A stretch of 42,044 nucleotides of DNA, from positions 1-42,044 of the forward strand of contig JACPZX010000056.1 of NCBI GenBank assembly GCA_016195325.1. Direction: 5' to 3'. Position 1 is the stretch's first letter; every line of letters starts with the position of its first letter. Origin of the DNA: Acidobacteriota bacterium. GTDB taxonomy: Bacteria; Acidobacteriota; Polarisedimenticolia; JACPZX01. Made by a program: the position numbers and the translations under genes. The notes under the pieces are model-generated. The model did no database searches. It was given only the letters and a program-made list of their open reading frames with translations, and had not been told where the DNA came from. Below are positions 1 through 8,600 of this stretch, one piece after another.

Positions 1-74
1 AATTTCACCACTTCGGCACGTCGGGGAGCCTTCACTCGCCGTCAGGGAGGCGCGTAATCTATCATCCGCCCCCG

Positions 75-1718
75 ATGCGAGCAACGCCAAAGAACCAGAT
101 TGCGCTGGCCGCCCTGACCTTTGCCCTGACGTTGCCGGCCACTCCGGAACAGGAGGCTCCCGTGGCCCCTGCCCCCCAGGAGAGCCCACGACGAACCGCC
201 CGCATCACCCTCATGGCGCTCGGCACCTTCCAGAGCTACGGGCTCCGGGAGGGGGGCCCGGTCGACATGATGATCGTCTCCCCCGAGGACGACCCGGACG
301 GGGTCCTCAGGCGTGCGCGGCGCGACCAGCCCGGGGCGAAGGTGTTCGGCTATCTCAACACCATGGACCTGATGCTCTCGAGGCAGCCCGAGCCCGCGAG
401 CTTCTGGAAGGAACGCGAGGACTGGTTCCTCCACGGAAATGACGGGAAGAGAGTCACCGTGAGGATCAAGAACTACCGCGACGACCTCGCGCGCTACGCG
501 ATGAACGTCGCCCACCCCGCCTACCAGGAGTACCTCGCCGACAGGGCCGTCGCGCTCCTGACCCGAGGCTACGACGGCCTCCAGCTCGACAACGTCGAGA
601 CCGACTACTCGTACCGCCCGCTGCAGGTCGGCCGGTTCATGTCGGCGCTCCCCGCCGAGATGAGCGAGACGAAATGGTACGCCGGCGAGCAGGCGATGCT
701 CCGCACCATCCGCCAGGCCGCCACCATCGCCGGGTACGTCGACCGCGACATCATCTTCAACCACATGCGCGCCGGCGAGCCCGAGCGGGCGACGCAATAC
801 CTCCAGGCCGTCGAAGGGGCGAACGCCGAGGACTGGATGAGCCGGAAAGTTCAGGCCCGCGGCGAATGGGGGTGGAAGTCGCGAATCGATCTCGCGCGGA
901 ACGCCGCCCTCGCCGGGAAGAGGACCAACGTGATCTGCATCGCGGCGAGCCTCGGGAGCGAAGAGGCTCTTTTCGCCTTCGCCAGCTACCTCATGGCCTT
1001 CGTGTCGGAGAAGAACACGTTCTGGTACGGCCGCCCCTACCGCCCCGACGACATGCCCTGGTACCCCTTCTACGACGTCGAGCTGGGGCAGCCCACCAAC
1101 AACCCTTACGCCGTCGCGGGGAGCGAGGTGTACCGCCGCGACTTCCAGCGAGGCACCGTGCTCGTGAACCCGAACGACGGTGCGGTGACGGTGCCGCTCG
1201 GCGAGGCGTACATGGACGACGCCTTCGAGATGACGCAGGCGGCGATCGTGCCGGGGAAGGGCGGGGCGATTCTCATGACCCCGGACGACGTGTGGCGACC
1301 GCGCGTCGTCGTCGAGGGGGAAGGGTGCGTCGGGCAGGGGAGCGCGGCGACCGAGCGGGCGCCGGCGGCTTTCAGACGCCTCGACGCGCCGGGGCGATCG
1401 GGGCGCGCGGCGGTGCAGCTCAACGACACGAAAGCGATCTGCTCGATCCCGGCGACGGTCCGGCCGGGGAAGTACCGCGTCGTGGTGGACGGGGAGGCGG
1501 CGGGGAGCGGGGCGGACGCCGTGGGCGTGAACGTGGGGGGCGATTTCCGGCGGATCGCCTTCGAGCAGTCGCGCCGGCAGATCTTCGACGTGAGCGTGGC
1601 GGCGCCGGTGGAGTCGATCGAGATCCGTGGGGCGGAGTCGGGGGTGATCGTGGATCGTGTGGTCCTGGTCCGGGTCGGCCCTCCGGAGGACGGCGCGGAG
1701 CGGGAGAAGCGGAAGTGA
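75..1718 (+). CDS. Putative secreted glycoside-hydrolase-like TIM-barrel protein
   Basis: 547 aa. The N-terminus has a short hydrophobic stretch (about residues 8-22) followed by a Pro/Ala/Glu-rich segment, consistent with export. Residues about 45-370 look like a TIM-barrel of the hypothetical glycosyl hydrolase type (GHL15-like): there are barrel-strand motifs such as FGYLNT, and DGLQLDNVE at about 167-175 ends a predicted strand where such enzymes carry an acidic catalytic residue (candidate Asp172 or Glu175). The C-terminal part (about 405-540) is beta-rich, like a carbohydrate-binding or jelly-roll domain. No substrate can be named. Its stop overlaps the GTG start of rnr by four bases, so the two are probably co-transcribed. 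The ATG has no clear Shine-Dalgarno sequence; TAATCT at 54-59 is a possible -10 element, so a leaderless or very short leader is possible. The family call is by remembered pattern and is moderate only. Confidence 0.6.
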   Translation: MRATPKNQIALAALTFALTLPATPEQEAPVAPAPQESPRRTARITLMALGTFQSYGLREGGPVDMMIVSPEDDPDGVLRRARRDQPGAKVFGYLNTMDLMLSRQPEPASFWKEREDWFLHGNDGKRVTVRIKNYRDDLARYAMNVAHPAYQEYLADRAVALLTRGYDGLQLDNVETDYSYRPLQVGRFMSALPAEMSETKWYAGEQAMLRTIRQAATIAGYVDRDIIFNHMRAGEPERATQYLQAVEGANAEDWMSRKVQARGEWGWKSRIDLARNAALAGKRTNVICIAASLGSEEALFAFASYLMAFVSEKNTFWYGRPYRPDDMPWYPFYDVELGQPTNNPYAVAGSEVYRRDFQRGTVLVNPNDGAVTVPLGEAYMDDAFEMTQAAIVPGKGGAILMTPDDVWRPRVVVEGEGCVGQGSAATERAPAAFRRLDAPGRSGRAAVQLNDTKAICSIPATVRPGKYRVVVDGEAAGSGADAVGVNVGGDFRRIAFEQSRRQIFDVSVAAPVESIEIRGAESGVIVDRVVLVRVGPPEDGAEREKRK

Positions 1719-3991
1719 AGCGGTTCAAGATCCGGAAACGGAAGCGCGACGCCGGGAACGCGTACCACGAGGCGGGCCGGCCTCAGCGGCGGAGGCGGCG
1801 GTTCGAGGAGGGGCGGGAGGTCGAGGGGCCGCGCGCGGCGCGGGCGGCGGTGTGGCCGGGCGAGGTCGCGGTTCCATGGCCCAAGCTCCTCGTCTTCCTC
1901 GCGGACAACCGCGAGAAGGATCTGTCCGTGCCCCGCCTCGTCGACATGCTGAAGGTGCCGGTGGAGGCGATGGAGCTTCTTCGCGAGCAGATCGCGCTGC
2001 TGGAGAGGGAGAAGTTCGTCATCCACCATCGGCGAGGGCGGATCTCGTGGCGGTCGCGCGATCGGATCGCGGTGGGAAGGCTGTCGATCCCCGCGTCGTC
2101 GCGGACCGCGGCGGGGCCCGGCGTGCGCGGGGGATTCGGGTTCGTGGCGGCGCCGGGGGCGGACGGAGATCTCTTCATCCCGGGGCGCGATCTGTCCGGC
2201 GCGGGGCACGGCGATCTCGTCGTGGCGCGCGGGACGACCTCCGGGCGGGAGGAGAAGGCGCGCGGCGCGGTCGTCGCCATCCTGGAGCGGGCGCCGACGG
2301 TCTACTCGGGGGTGGTCGAATCGCGCGACGGGCGGCTGGTGGTGAGGCCGCGCGACGATCGGCGCGCCGTCGAGATGCCCGCGGAGGAGGATGCCGGCCC
2401 GGAGGCGGTGAAGTTCGAGGCGGGGGATCTCGTCCTCGCCGAGGCGGTGGGGGGGGCGAGGCCGAGGGCGCGCGTCGTGAGCTCGTTCGGCGATGCGATG
2501 GACTCGCGCGCGGTCGAGGAGATGGTCATCCGGGATCTCGGTCTTCCGGGAGAGTTCCCCGAGGAGGTCGAGCGCGAGGCGGAGGCGGCCGCGCGCAAGG
2601 CGGGTGATGAGGAGATCGCGGGGCGGGAGGACTTCCGCGCGCTCACGACGATCACCATCGACCCGGAGGACGCGCGCGACTTCGACGACGCCTTCTCGAT
2701 CGAGACTCTCGCCGGAGGCGTGCTGCGGCTCTGGGTCCATATCGCCGACGTGTCCCACTACGTGAGGCCGGGGAGCGCCCTCGACGCCGAGGCGGTGGGG
2801 CGCGGCACGAGCGTCTACCTTCCGGGGCGCGTCATCCCGATGCTGCCTCACTCACTCTCGTCGGGGATCTGCTCGCTCGTCGAAGGGGAGGATCGCCTCG
2901 TGCAGTCGGTGGCGATCGACTACACCGCGGACGCCGAGGCGCGGCGGGTGCGCTTCGCGTCGGGGGTGATCCGATCGGCGGCGCGCCTCACGTATGCCGA
3001 GGCGGCCTCCCAGATGGAAGATCCGTCGAAGCTCTCCCTCAAGGGAGAGGCGGGGAGGTCCATCGCGGCGCTGTTCACGCAGGCGGCGCCCCTGGCGCGG
3101 CGCCTCACGCGGAACCGGGTGGCGCGCGGGGCGATCGATCTCGACCTTCCCGAGGTCGAGTTCCGGAAGGGGATCGGCGGCGGGCCGGGGACGATCGCGC
3201 TCCGGGAGCGGACGGCGGCCAACCGGCTGATCGAGGAGTTCATGCTGGCGGCGAACGAGGCGGTGGCGAAGGGCCTCTCGGACAAGGGGGTGCCGTCGCT
3301 GTACCGCGTGCACGAGGCGCCGGACGTCGCCGACATCGAGGAGGTGGAGGAGACGATTGCGGCTCTCGGCGCCGGAAAGCGCGGCGGCCGGTCGCTCGCG
3401 GCGCGGCTCCAGGCGCTCCTGTCGCGCTTCCGGGATCGCCCGGAGGAGGGGATCATCGCGCGGCACGTGCTGCGGGCGATGAAGCTCGCCCGGTATTCCG
3501 AGATCCGCGCGGAGCACTTCGGCCTCGCGCTCAAGCACTACGCGCACTTCACGTCGCCGATACGCCGGTACCCGGATCTGATCGTCCACGCGATCCTGCG
3601 GGCGTCGGGGATCGCCGGCGCGAGACCCCTCTACGGCCTGGCGCGCCTCTCCGAGATCGCGGCGGAGTCGTCGCGCCTCGAGAGGCGGGCGGAGGAGGCG
3701 GAGCGCGCCGTGAACGATCTGATCATGGCGCGCGTGATGCGCGAGCGCGTCGGGGAGATCTTCGAGGGGCGAATCTCGGGGTCGGTGAAGACAGGCGTCT
3801 TCGTGCAGCTCTCGGGGAAGGATCTCCCCCCCGGAGCCGCCGAGGGGTTCGTGCCGGTCGCCCAGACCCAGAAATGGAAGCTCGCCGAGGTGGTGCGCGT
3901 CAAGCTCGAGGAGGCGGACCTTCTGCGCGGAAGGTTGAGGCTGTCGCTCGTGTCCGCGGCCCCGGCGGGAAGCGAGAGGAAGCGACGATGA
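1715..3991 (+). CDS. rnr: Ribonuclease R (3'-5' exoribonuclease, RNB family)
   Basis: 758 aa from a GTG start that overlaps the upstream stop (GTGA). The protein begins with a very basic tail (MKRFKIRKRKRD), then a winged-helix-like region (about 52-112), cold-shock/OB domains (about 125-235), the RNB nuclease domain (about 300-640) and a C-terminal S1 domain (about 680-750). The RNB signature IDPEDARDFDDA is at 315-326, giving the Mg-binding aspartates Asp316, Asp322, Asp324 and Asp325. Enzymes of this family degrade structured RNA processively from the 3' end and act in mRNA, rRNA and tmRNA quality control. The reading frame stays open far upstream (to 674) inside the previous gene, but that part is Arg/Gly-rich shadow sequence, so the start at 1715 is preferred. 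It overlaps the next gene by ATGA. Confidence 0.95.
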   Translation: MKRFKIRKRKRDAGNAYHEAGRPQRRRRRFEEGREVEGPRAARAAVWPGEVAVPWPKLLVFLADNREKDLSVPRLVDMLKVPVEAMELLREQIALLEREKFVIHHRRGRISWRSRDRIAVGRLSIPASSRTAAGPGVRGGFGFVAAPGADGDLFIPGRDLSGAGHGDLVVARGTTSGREEKARGAVVAILERAPTVYSGVVESRDGRLVVRPRDDRRAVEMPAEEDAGPEAVKFEAGDLVLAEAVGGARPRARVVSSFGDAMDSRAVEEMVIRDLGLPGEFPEEVEREAEAAARKAGDEEIAGREDFRALTTITIDPEDARDFDDAFSIETLAGGVLRLWVHIADVSHYVRPGSALDAEAVGRGTSVYLPGRVIPMLPHSLSSGICSLVEGEDRLVQSVAIDYTADAEARRVRFASGVIRSAARLTYAEAASQMEDPSKLSLKGEAGRSIAALFTQAAPLARRLTRNRVARGAIDLDLPEVEFRKGIGGGPGTIALRERTAANRLIEEFMLAANEAVAKGLSDKGVPSLYRVHEAPDVADIEEVEETIAALGAGKRGGRSLAARLQALLSRFRDRPEEGIIARHVLRAMKLARYSEIRAEHFGLALKHYAHFTSPIRRYPDLIVHAILRASGIAGARPLYGLARLSEIAAESSRLERRAEEAERAVNDLIMARVMRERVGEIFEGRISGSVKTGVFVQLSGKDLPPGAAEGFVPVAQTQKWKLAEVVRVKLEEADLLRGRLRLSLVSAAPAGSERKRR

Positions 3992-5139
3992 CGCGTCGCG
4001 CCCGCGCTGCTCTGACCGCGGCCCTCACCGTTTCCACTCTCGCTCTGGCGGCCGACGCGCCGGCGCTCGACTGCATGGTCTGGCAGCCGTTCATGAAGCA
4101 GAGGAACGTGCCGGCCCCCGGCGTGATGGTCGGGATCGAGGGGGAGTCGCACTTCGAGACGAATTCGATCGGCATCCGCGGCCCGGAGTTCGGCGACTCG
4201 AGGAAGAAGGAGTACCGAATTCTCTTCGCGGGGGGGAGCGCGACCGAGTGCTTCTACCTCGATCAGGACGCGGCGTGGCCGGCGCTCGTCGGGAAGGATC
4301 TCGGCGAGACAGCCGATCGGCGCCGCACGTGGGTCGGCAGCATCGGGCGGAGCGGGCACAACAGCCGCGATCATGTGCTCGAGATGCGGAGCCTGGTGCC
4401 GAAGCTTCCCATCGACGCCCTTGTCGTGATGATGGGGGTGAACGACCTCGGCCTGCGCCTCGCGCAGGACGCGGCGTACAACCCGGACTTCCTCGCGACC
4501 GACGAGAACGTGAAGTACCAGACGCGCCACGCCTTCCTCGTCCACCCGGACGATCCGAACCTCGCCTTCTATCAGAAGGGTGCGCTCGGGCGCCTCCTGG
4601 GACTCGACCCCGACGCTCAGCGGCGGAAGCCCTGGATGGTCGTGGACAGCGCCGGGAAGATCTTCCTGAAGTGGCGTGAGTACCGGAAGACGGGGGCCGT
4701 GATCGAGAGGCTTCCGGATCTGACGTCGGGGCTCGTCGAGTACACGCGGAACGCCTCGGAGATTGCGGACACCGCGAAGAAACTCGGCGTGCGCCTCGTC
4801 TTCGTGACGCAGCCGGTCCTGTGGCGCGCGGGGCTCAGCGAATCGGAAGCGGCCACCCTCTGGATGGGCGGCGTCGGCGACTTCCAGGAGAAGGAGGGCG
4901 GGCGCTACTACACCCCCGCGGCGCTCGCCGGGGGGATGGAGGCGTACAACCGCGCGCTGATGGAGGTGTGCGGGAAGTCCGGCGCGGAGTGCCTGGATGT
5001 CGCCGCGTCGACGCCGAAGGACCTCACCGTCTTCTACGACGATTGCCACTTCAACGAATCAGGCGCGAGACGGATCGCGACGCGCGTTCGCGACTACCTC
5101 GCGGGAGTCGCGCCGTACGCGAAGGGGAAGGGGAGCTAG
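3988..5139 (+). CDS. Secreted SGNH/GDSL-family hydrolase
   Basis: 383 aa. An N-terminal signal peptide is visible (basic MTRRAR, hydrophobic core, AxA-like site near residues 21-26). All four SGNH blocks can be placed: block I GGSATE with Ser84, block II Gly123 in GRSGHNS, block III Asn152 in MMGVNDL, and block V DDCH with Asp351 and His354. This is the layout of lipases, esterases and carbohydrate or peptidoglycan O-deacetylases acting outside the cytoplasm; the substrate cannot be told from sequence. The gene starts inside the rnr stop (ATGA), so it is probably translationally coupled to it. It ends tail-to-tail with rpsT, the two stop codons sharing CTAG at 5136-5139. Confidence 0.8.
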   Translation: MTRRARAALTAALTVSTLALAADAPALDCMVWQPFMKQRNVPAPGVMVGIEGESHFETNSIGIRGPEFGDSRKKEYRILFAGGSATECFYLDQDAAWPALVGKDLGETADRRRTWVGSIGRSGHNSRDHVLEMRSLVPKLPIDALVVMMGVNDLGLRLAQDAAYNPDFLATDENVKYQTRHAFLVHPDDPNLAFYQKGALGRLLGLDPDAQRRKPWMVVDSAGKIFLKWREYRKTGAVIERLPDLTSGLVEYTRNASEIADTAKKLGVRLVFVTQPVLWRAGLSESEAATLWMGGVGDFQEKEGGRYYTPAALAGGMEAYNRALMEVCGKSGAECLDVAASTPKDLTVFYDDCHFNESGARRIATRVRDYLAGVAPYAKGKGS

Positions 5140-5399
5140 TTCTTCGCGGCCTGGACGAGGCGCGTGAGGCGCGACTTGTACCGGGCTGCGGCGTTCCCGT
5201 GGAGGACGCGCTTCTGAATCGACCTGTCGATCAGCGAGAGCGTTCCCGGGAGCATCTTGAGCGCTGCGGCGCGATCGGTGCCGGCCGTCTCGCGAATCCG
5301 CTTGATCTCGGTGCGGAGCTTCGAGAGGTTGGCGCGGTTCGTGAGCTGGCGCCTCAGGCTCTGTCGGTGGGCCTTGTCAGCGGACTTGTGAGTAGCCAT
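5136..5399 (-). CDS. rpsT: 30S ribosomal protein S20
   Basis: 87 aa, small, Lys/Arg-rich and helical, beginning MATHKSADKAHRQ, typical of S20, which binds 16S rRNA in the body of the small subunit. The length matches the family. A GAGGAGG element lies about 13 bases upstream of the ATG, a rather long spacing. The gene has its own well-formed promoter in the gap after cpoB (see the promoter at 5447-5475), so it need not depend on read-through from the tol-pal cluster. Its stop overlaps the stop of the convergent SGNH hydrolase gene, leaving no room for a terminator between them. Confidence 0.97.
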   Translation of the reverse strand: MATHKSADKAHRQSLRRQLTNRANLSKLRTEIKRIRETAGTDRAAALKMLPGTLSLIDRSIQKRVLHGNAAARYKSRLTRLVQAAKN

Positions 5400-5446
5400 G
5401 AAACGGGTGAAACCTCCTCGTTTGAACGTGGTCGAGACAGGCGTAC

Positions 5447-5475
5447 ACCCTAGCGGGATAGGGGCGTGGTGTCAA
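5447..5475 (-). promoter_or_regulatory. Predicted sigma-70-type promoter of rpsT
   Basis: On the minus strand, TTGACA (5470-5475) is followed after 17 bases by TAGGGT (5447-5452). The -35 is a perfect consensus match, the spacer is optimal and the -10 is a fair match. The -35 box directly abuts the TGA stop of cpoB (5476-5478), so the promoter sits exactly between the two genes. Confidence 0.65.
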
Positions 5476-6516
5476 TCAGCGGTCGCGAAGGCCGAGCTGT
5501 CTCAGGCGATCGGCGGCGATGCGGGCCTCCTCGCTCCTGGGGTAGGCATCGATGACGTGCTGGAGCTGGACGACCCCCTGGGCGGTCTGCTTCAGCGCGA
5601 GCAGTGACAGCCCGCGCTTGAGATACGCCGCCGCGGCGTTCTCGAGGTTGGGGTGCTCGGCGACCGCCCTGCCGAAGGCATCGGCCGCCTCCTGGTACTT
5701 CTGCTGGCTGAAGAGGCACTCCCCCGAGTAGTACATCGCGCCGCCGCTGGAGGGGCTCGTCGGGTACTTGCTCAGGAAGTTCTGGAAGCCCGCGAGGGCG
5801 AGGTCGTAGTTCCCGCGCGTGTAGTCGGAGTACGCGCCACGGAACGTCTCCTCCTGCGCCGCGTCGTCGGAGGCGGTCGAGCCGCCCGTCAGCGACGCGG
5901 CGGCGACACCGGATCCCCCCGGCCTGGGCGAGGCGCCGGGGGCCGGAGCGCTCGATCCGCCGGGGGGGGTGGCGTTCGCCGGCGAGCCTCCCGGAGTCGG
6001 CCCTCCGGATGGCGTCGCCGGCCCCGGGCGGGGCGATGCGGCGCTGGGCACGGCTGCCGCCGCGGTCGATCCCGACGGCGGCTCCAGCGTCGACGGCGGC
6101 GGAGCGGCCGCCCCCTTCTCGCCGAGCGCCGCGGCGATGCGCGCGTCGAGGGCGCGATACTGATCGCGGGTCGCGGAGATGTCCCTGGAGAGCGACCCCA
6201 TCCTCGTCCCATTGTCGTCGAGCCGCGCGCCGAGAGTCCGGATCTCGTCGGTGAGCGACTGAAGCAGGGCCTGCATGTCGGCCCATCGCGCCGGCTGACT
6301 CGTGTCCTGCTTGCCGAGCTTCTCCTCGATGGCGGCGAGCTTCGCCGTCATCGCCGCCGTGTCCTTCTGCATCGCGAACATCTGCTGGCGGAGCTGGTCG
6401 AGGTCGGTCTGGACCCTCGACTCCTGGGAGGCGGTGAGGCACCCCGCGGCCGTCAGCGCGAGAGTCGCGATGAGCGGCACGGCCGCGGTGGTCGCGCGAG
6501 GGCGGCGGGGTGTCAT
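5476..6516 (-). CDS. cpoB: Tol-Pal system TPR protein CpoB (YbgF)
   Basis: 346 aa. The N-terminus carries a lipoprotein-like signal with lipobox LTAAGC (Cys26), so this copy may be lipid-anchored, whereas the E. coli protein is soluble periplasmic. Residues about 30-105 form a Gln/Leu/Asp-rich coiled coil (trimerisation region). A long Pro/Gly/Ala/Ser linker follows (about 115-215), then TPR repeats (about 225-340, e.g. GEYLF-like GECLFSQQKYQEAADAF). CpoB links Tol-Pal constriction of the outer membrane with peptidoglycan synthesis. It starts three bases after the pal stop, and its Shine-Dalgarno sequence GAGGAG lies within the end of pal. It is the last gene of the tolQRAB-pal-cpoB cluster. 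Confidence 0.9.
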   Translation of the reverse strand: MTPRRPRATTAAVPLIATLALTAAGCLTASQESRVQTDLDQLRQQMFAMQKDTAAMTAKLAAIEEKLGKQDTSQPARWADMQALLQSLTDEIRTLGARLDDNGTRMGSLSRDISATRDQYRALDARIAAALGEKGAAAPPPSTLEPPSGSTAAAAVPSAASPRPGPATPSGGPTPGGSPANATPPGGSSAPAPGASPRPGGSGVAAASLTGGSTASDDAAQEETFRGAYSDYTRGNYDLALAGFQNFLSKYPTSPSSGGAMYYSGECLFSQQKYQEAADAFGRAVAEHPNLENAAAAYLKRGLSLLALKQTAQGVVQLQHVIDAYPRSEEARIAADRLRQLGLRDR

Positions 6517-6519
6517 GGA

Positions 6520-7086
6520 TTACTCCTCAATCACGAAGTCGTCCCGGCGGTTCTTCGACCAGGCCGATTCGTCGTGTCCGGGATCGGCGGGGCGCTCCTC
6601 ACCGTAGGAGATGGTCCGGATCCGGCCCGCGTCGATGCCGGCGCTGAGGAGGTACTGCTTCGCCGCGTTCGCGCGGCGCTCGCCGAGCGCCATGTTGTAC
6701 TCGTTCGTCGCGCGCTCGTCGCAGTTCCCCTCGATGAGGAGGCGCCACTTTCCGTTCGCCTTCAGCCACTCGGCGCTCGCTGCGAGCGCCGCGCGCGCGT
6801 CGTCCCTGAGGTCGTACTTGTCGAGGTCGAAGTAGACGGTGCGCAGAACCTTCTGGAAGTTCAGATCCGCCGCGGAGATCGGCTTCGCCGCGACGGGCTT
6901 CGGCGCCGGCGGCGGCGGGGGAGGAGGCGGGGGCTCGACGATCGGCTTCGGCGCCTCGACAGCTTGCGGCGGCGGGGTCGCCTGGGCGGCCTCGGCCGGC
7001 GGCTTCTTCTTGCATCCGACGATGGCGGTGGAAAGAGGGACGAGGGCCAGGAGCCCGATGAGTACGACGACCGACCTGGGTTTCAT
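6520..7086 (-). CDS. pal: Peptidoglycan-associated lipoprotein Pal
   Basis: 188 aa from the ATG at 7086, chosen over an in-frame TTG just upstream because GGAGG lies nine bases before it. The signal peptide ends with lipobox AIVGC (Cys25). A Lys/Pro/Ala-rich linker (about 26-70) leads to an OmpA-like peptidoglycan-binding domain (about 75-185), with the family motif NEYNMALGERRANA that contributes to binding of the diaminopimelate side chain. Pal anchors the outer membrane to peptidoglycan and is released or relocated by TolB and the TolQRA motor during division. The 151-base gap from tolB contains a likely internal promoter. Confidence 0.95.
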   Translation of the reverse strand: MKPRSVVVLIGLLALVPLSTAIVGCKKKPPAEAAQATPPPQAVEAPKPIVEPPPPPPPPPAPKPVAAKPISAADLNFQKVLRTVYFDLDKYDLRDDARAALAASAEWLKANGKWRLLIEGNCDERATNEYNMALGERRANAAKQYLLSAGIDAGRIRTISYGEERPADPGHDESAWSKNRRDDFVIEE

Positions 7087-7222
7087 CAAACTGCACCTCC
7101 GGGATGGGGGGCTCGTTTCCCCGGCGGAGCCGCGGTCGATTCACGCTGTCCGCTCGGGGAGCGCGGCGGGGACGGAAGGTTCCCCTGGCGAGCCCGGGAT
7201 GATCGTGCAAAGAACCGGTGCG

Positions 7223-7250
7223 AGTGTAGCACAGCGACTATTTGCTCCAA
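7223..7250 (-). promoter_or_regulatory. Predicted internal promoter for pal-cpoB
   Basis: On the minus strand, TTGGAG (7245-7250) and TACACT (7223-7228) are separated by 16 bases, and the -10 is extended by TG one base upstream (TGCTACACT). The -35 falls in the last codons of tolB. This would allow pal and cpoB to be transcribed apart from the motor genes, as in several other bacteria. Confidence 0.5.
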
Positions 7251-8569
7251 TCCGGGCCCCACGCCTCGAACGGCGTCGGCAGCTTGAGCGCGCCGTTCCC
7301 GTTCGCGTCCATCGTGTAGACCTGGTAGAGGCCGTTCCTGTTCGACGCGAAGGCGATGTGACGGCCGTCCGCCGACCACCGAGGGTTCTCGTTGTAGCCG
7401 GCGAGCGACGTGAGGCGCTGCGCCGCGCCGCTGCCGACGTCGAGCACGAAGATGTCGAAGTGGTCGTCCACCCATCCCGCGTACGCGAGACGATCTCCCT
7501 GCGGCGACCACGCGGGCTGATCGTTGTAGTTCCCCTCGAGCGTCACGCGCCGCACGTTCGCCCCCTCGGCGTCCATCACGTAGACCTGGGGCTTGCCCGT
7601 GCGATCCGACGTGAAGGCGATCTCGCGCCCCGTGGGGGACCAGCTCGGCGACGTCTCGATCGACGGGCTGAAGGTGATCTTGCGCGATCGTCCCGCGTCG
7701 ACGTCCAGGACGTAGATGTCGGAGTCGGCCTCCTTCGACGCGGAGAAGGCGAGGAGCTTCCCGTCGGGGGACCAGTCCGGCGCGGAGCAGAGATCCACGC
7801 CGGGGGGGGACACGTCGGTCATCGGTCCGTCCTGCGCCAGGATGTAGAGCCGCGGTCGGCCGGACTTGTACGAGACGAAGGCGATCTTCGTCCCGTCGGG
7901 CGACAGCGTCGGCGCCACGTTCAGCGATCCGTTCCGCGTGACCTGCCTCAGCCCCTTCCCGTCGTAGTCGAGGACGAAGATCTCCTTCGCCTTCCCGACG
8001 CGCCCTTCGACGGCGATGCGCGAAAGAAAAATTCCCGGCCGGCCGGTGAAGTGCAGCACGATCTCGTTAGCCAGCCGGTGGCCGATGAGGCGCGCGACCC
8101 CCGTCTCGCCCCGGTAGCGCTTCCCGAGGATGAGCTGGCCGCCGCGCGTGTCGAACAGGAGCCCTTCGAGCGAGAGGCGGTCGGCGTCCGGCGTGACCGT
8201 GGCGGTCATCAGCGCGACGGCGTTCGTCGCCGCCCATCGCTCGAAGGGGATGGGCTGCGCGTCGAGCGGGATGGCCGCGTAGCGGTCGGCCGGCACGACG
8301 TCGAAGTACCCGCTGAACTCGAGATCCGCGACGACGGTGTCGTGGACCTCGGCCGCCGCGTCGCGCACCGCGGCGGCGGCGAGAGGGGAGAGGCGGAAGG
8401 GGGGGATCGCGATCGCGAGGCGCGTCAGCCCGGGCGCCGAGATGACGCCGGTGATCTGATCCTTCCCCTGCGCCGCGGCGGCCGGCGGCGGGGTCGCCTG
8501 CGCGGCGTGCGCGAGGGTCGCCGCGGCGAGGGCGGCGAGGCACGCGAGGGTTGCGATGGCGCTCTTCAA
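7238..8569 (-). CDS. tolB: Tol-Pal system beta-propeller protein TolB
   Basis: 443 aa with a signal peptide (MKSAIATLACLAALAAATLAHA). An N-terminal alpha/beta domain (about 40-165; YAAIPLDAQPI resembles the TolB N-domain) is followed by a six-bladed beta-propeller (about 190-440) with repeated PTLSPDGTKIAF and PSWSPTGREIAF strands, the classic WD40-like/TolB blade signature. TolB is periplasmic and binds Pal at the propeller face. It lies 31 bases downstream of tolA and 151 bases upstream of pal, in the canonical order. Confidence 0.95.
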   Translation of the reverse strand: MKSAIATLACLAALAAATLAHAAQATPPPAAAAQGKDQITGVISAPGLTRLAIAIPPFRLSPLAAAAVRDAAAEVHDTVVADLEFSGYFDVVPADRYAAIPLDAQPIPFERWAATNAVALMTATVTPDADRLSLEGLLFDTRGGQLILGKRYRGETGVARLIGHRLANEIVLHFTGRPGIFLSRIAVEGRVGKAKEIFVLDYDGKGLRQVTRNGSLNVAPTLSPDGTKIAFVSYKSGRPRLYILAQDGPMTDVSPPGVDLCSAPDWSPDGKLLAFSASKEADSDIYVLDVDAGRSRKITFSPSIETSPSWSPTGREIAFTSDRTGKPQVYVMDAEGANVRRVTLEGNYNDQPAWSPQGDRLAYAGWVDDHFDIFVLDVGSGAAQRLTSLAGYNENPRWSADGRHIAFASNRNGLYQVYTMDANGNGALKLPTPFEAWGPDWSK

Positions 8570-8600
8570 ATCCTGTGACCTCGCGACGCGGACGGGCTCT

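Noticed and set aside
674-1714. Open frame extending RNase R upstream to residue counts above 1100
   Set aside because: It is a shadow of the glycosidase-like gene in another frame, with Arg/Gly/Ala-only composition; RNase R homology and the GTGA overlap place the start at 1715.
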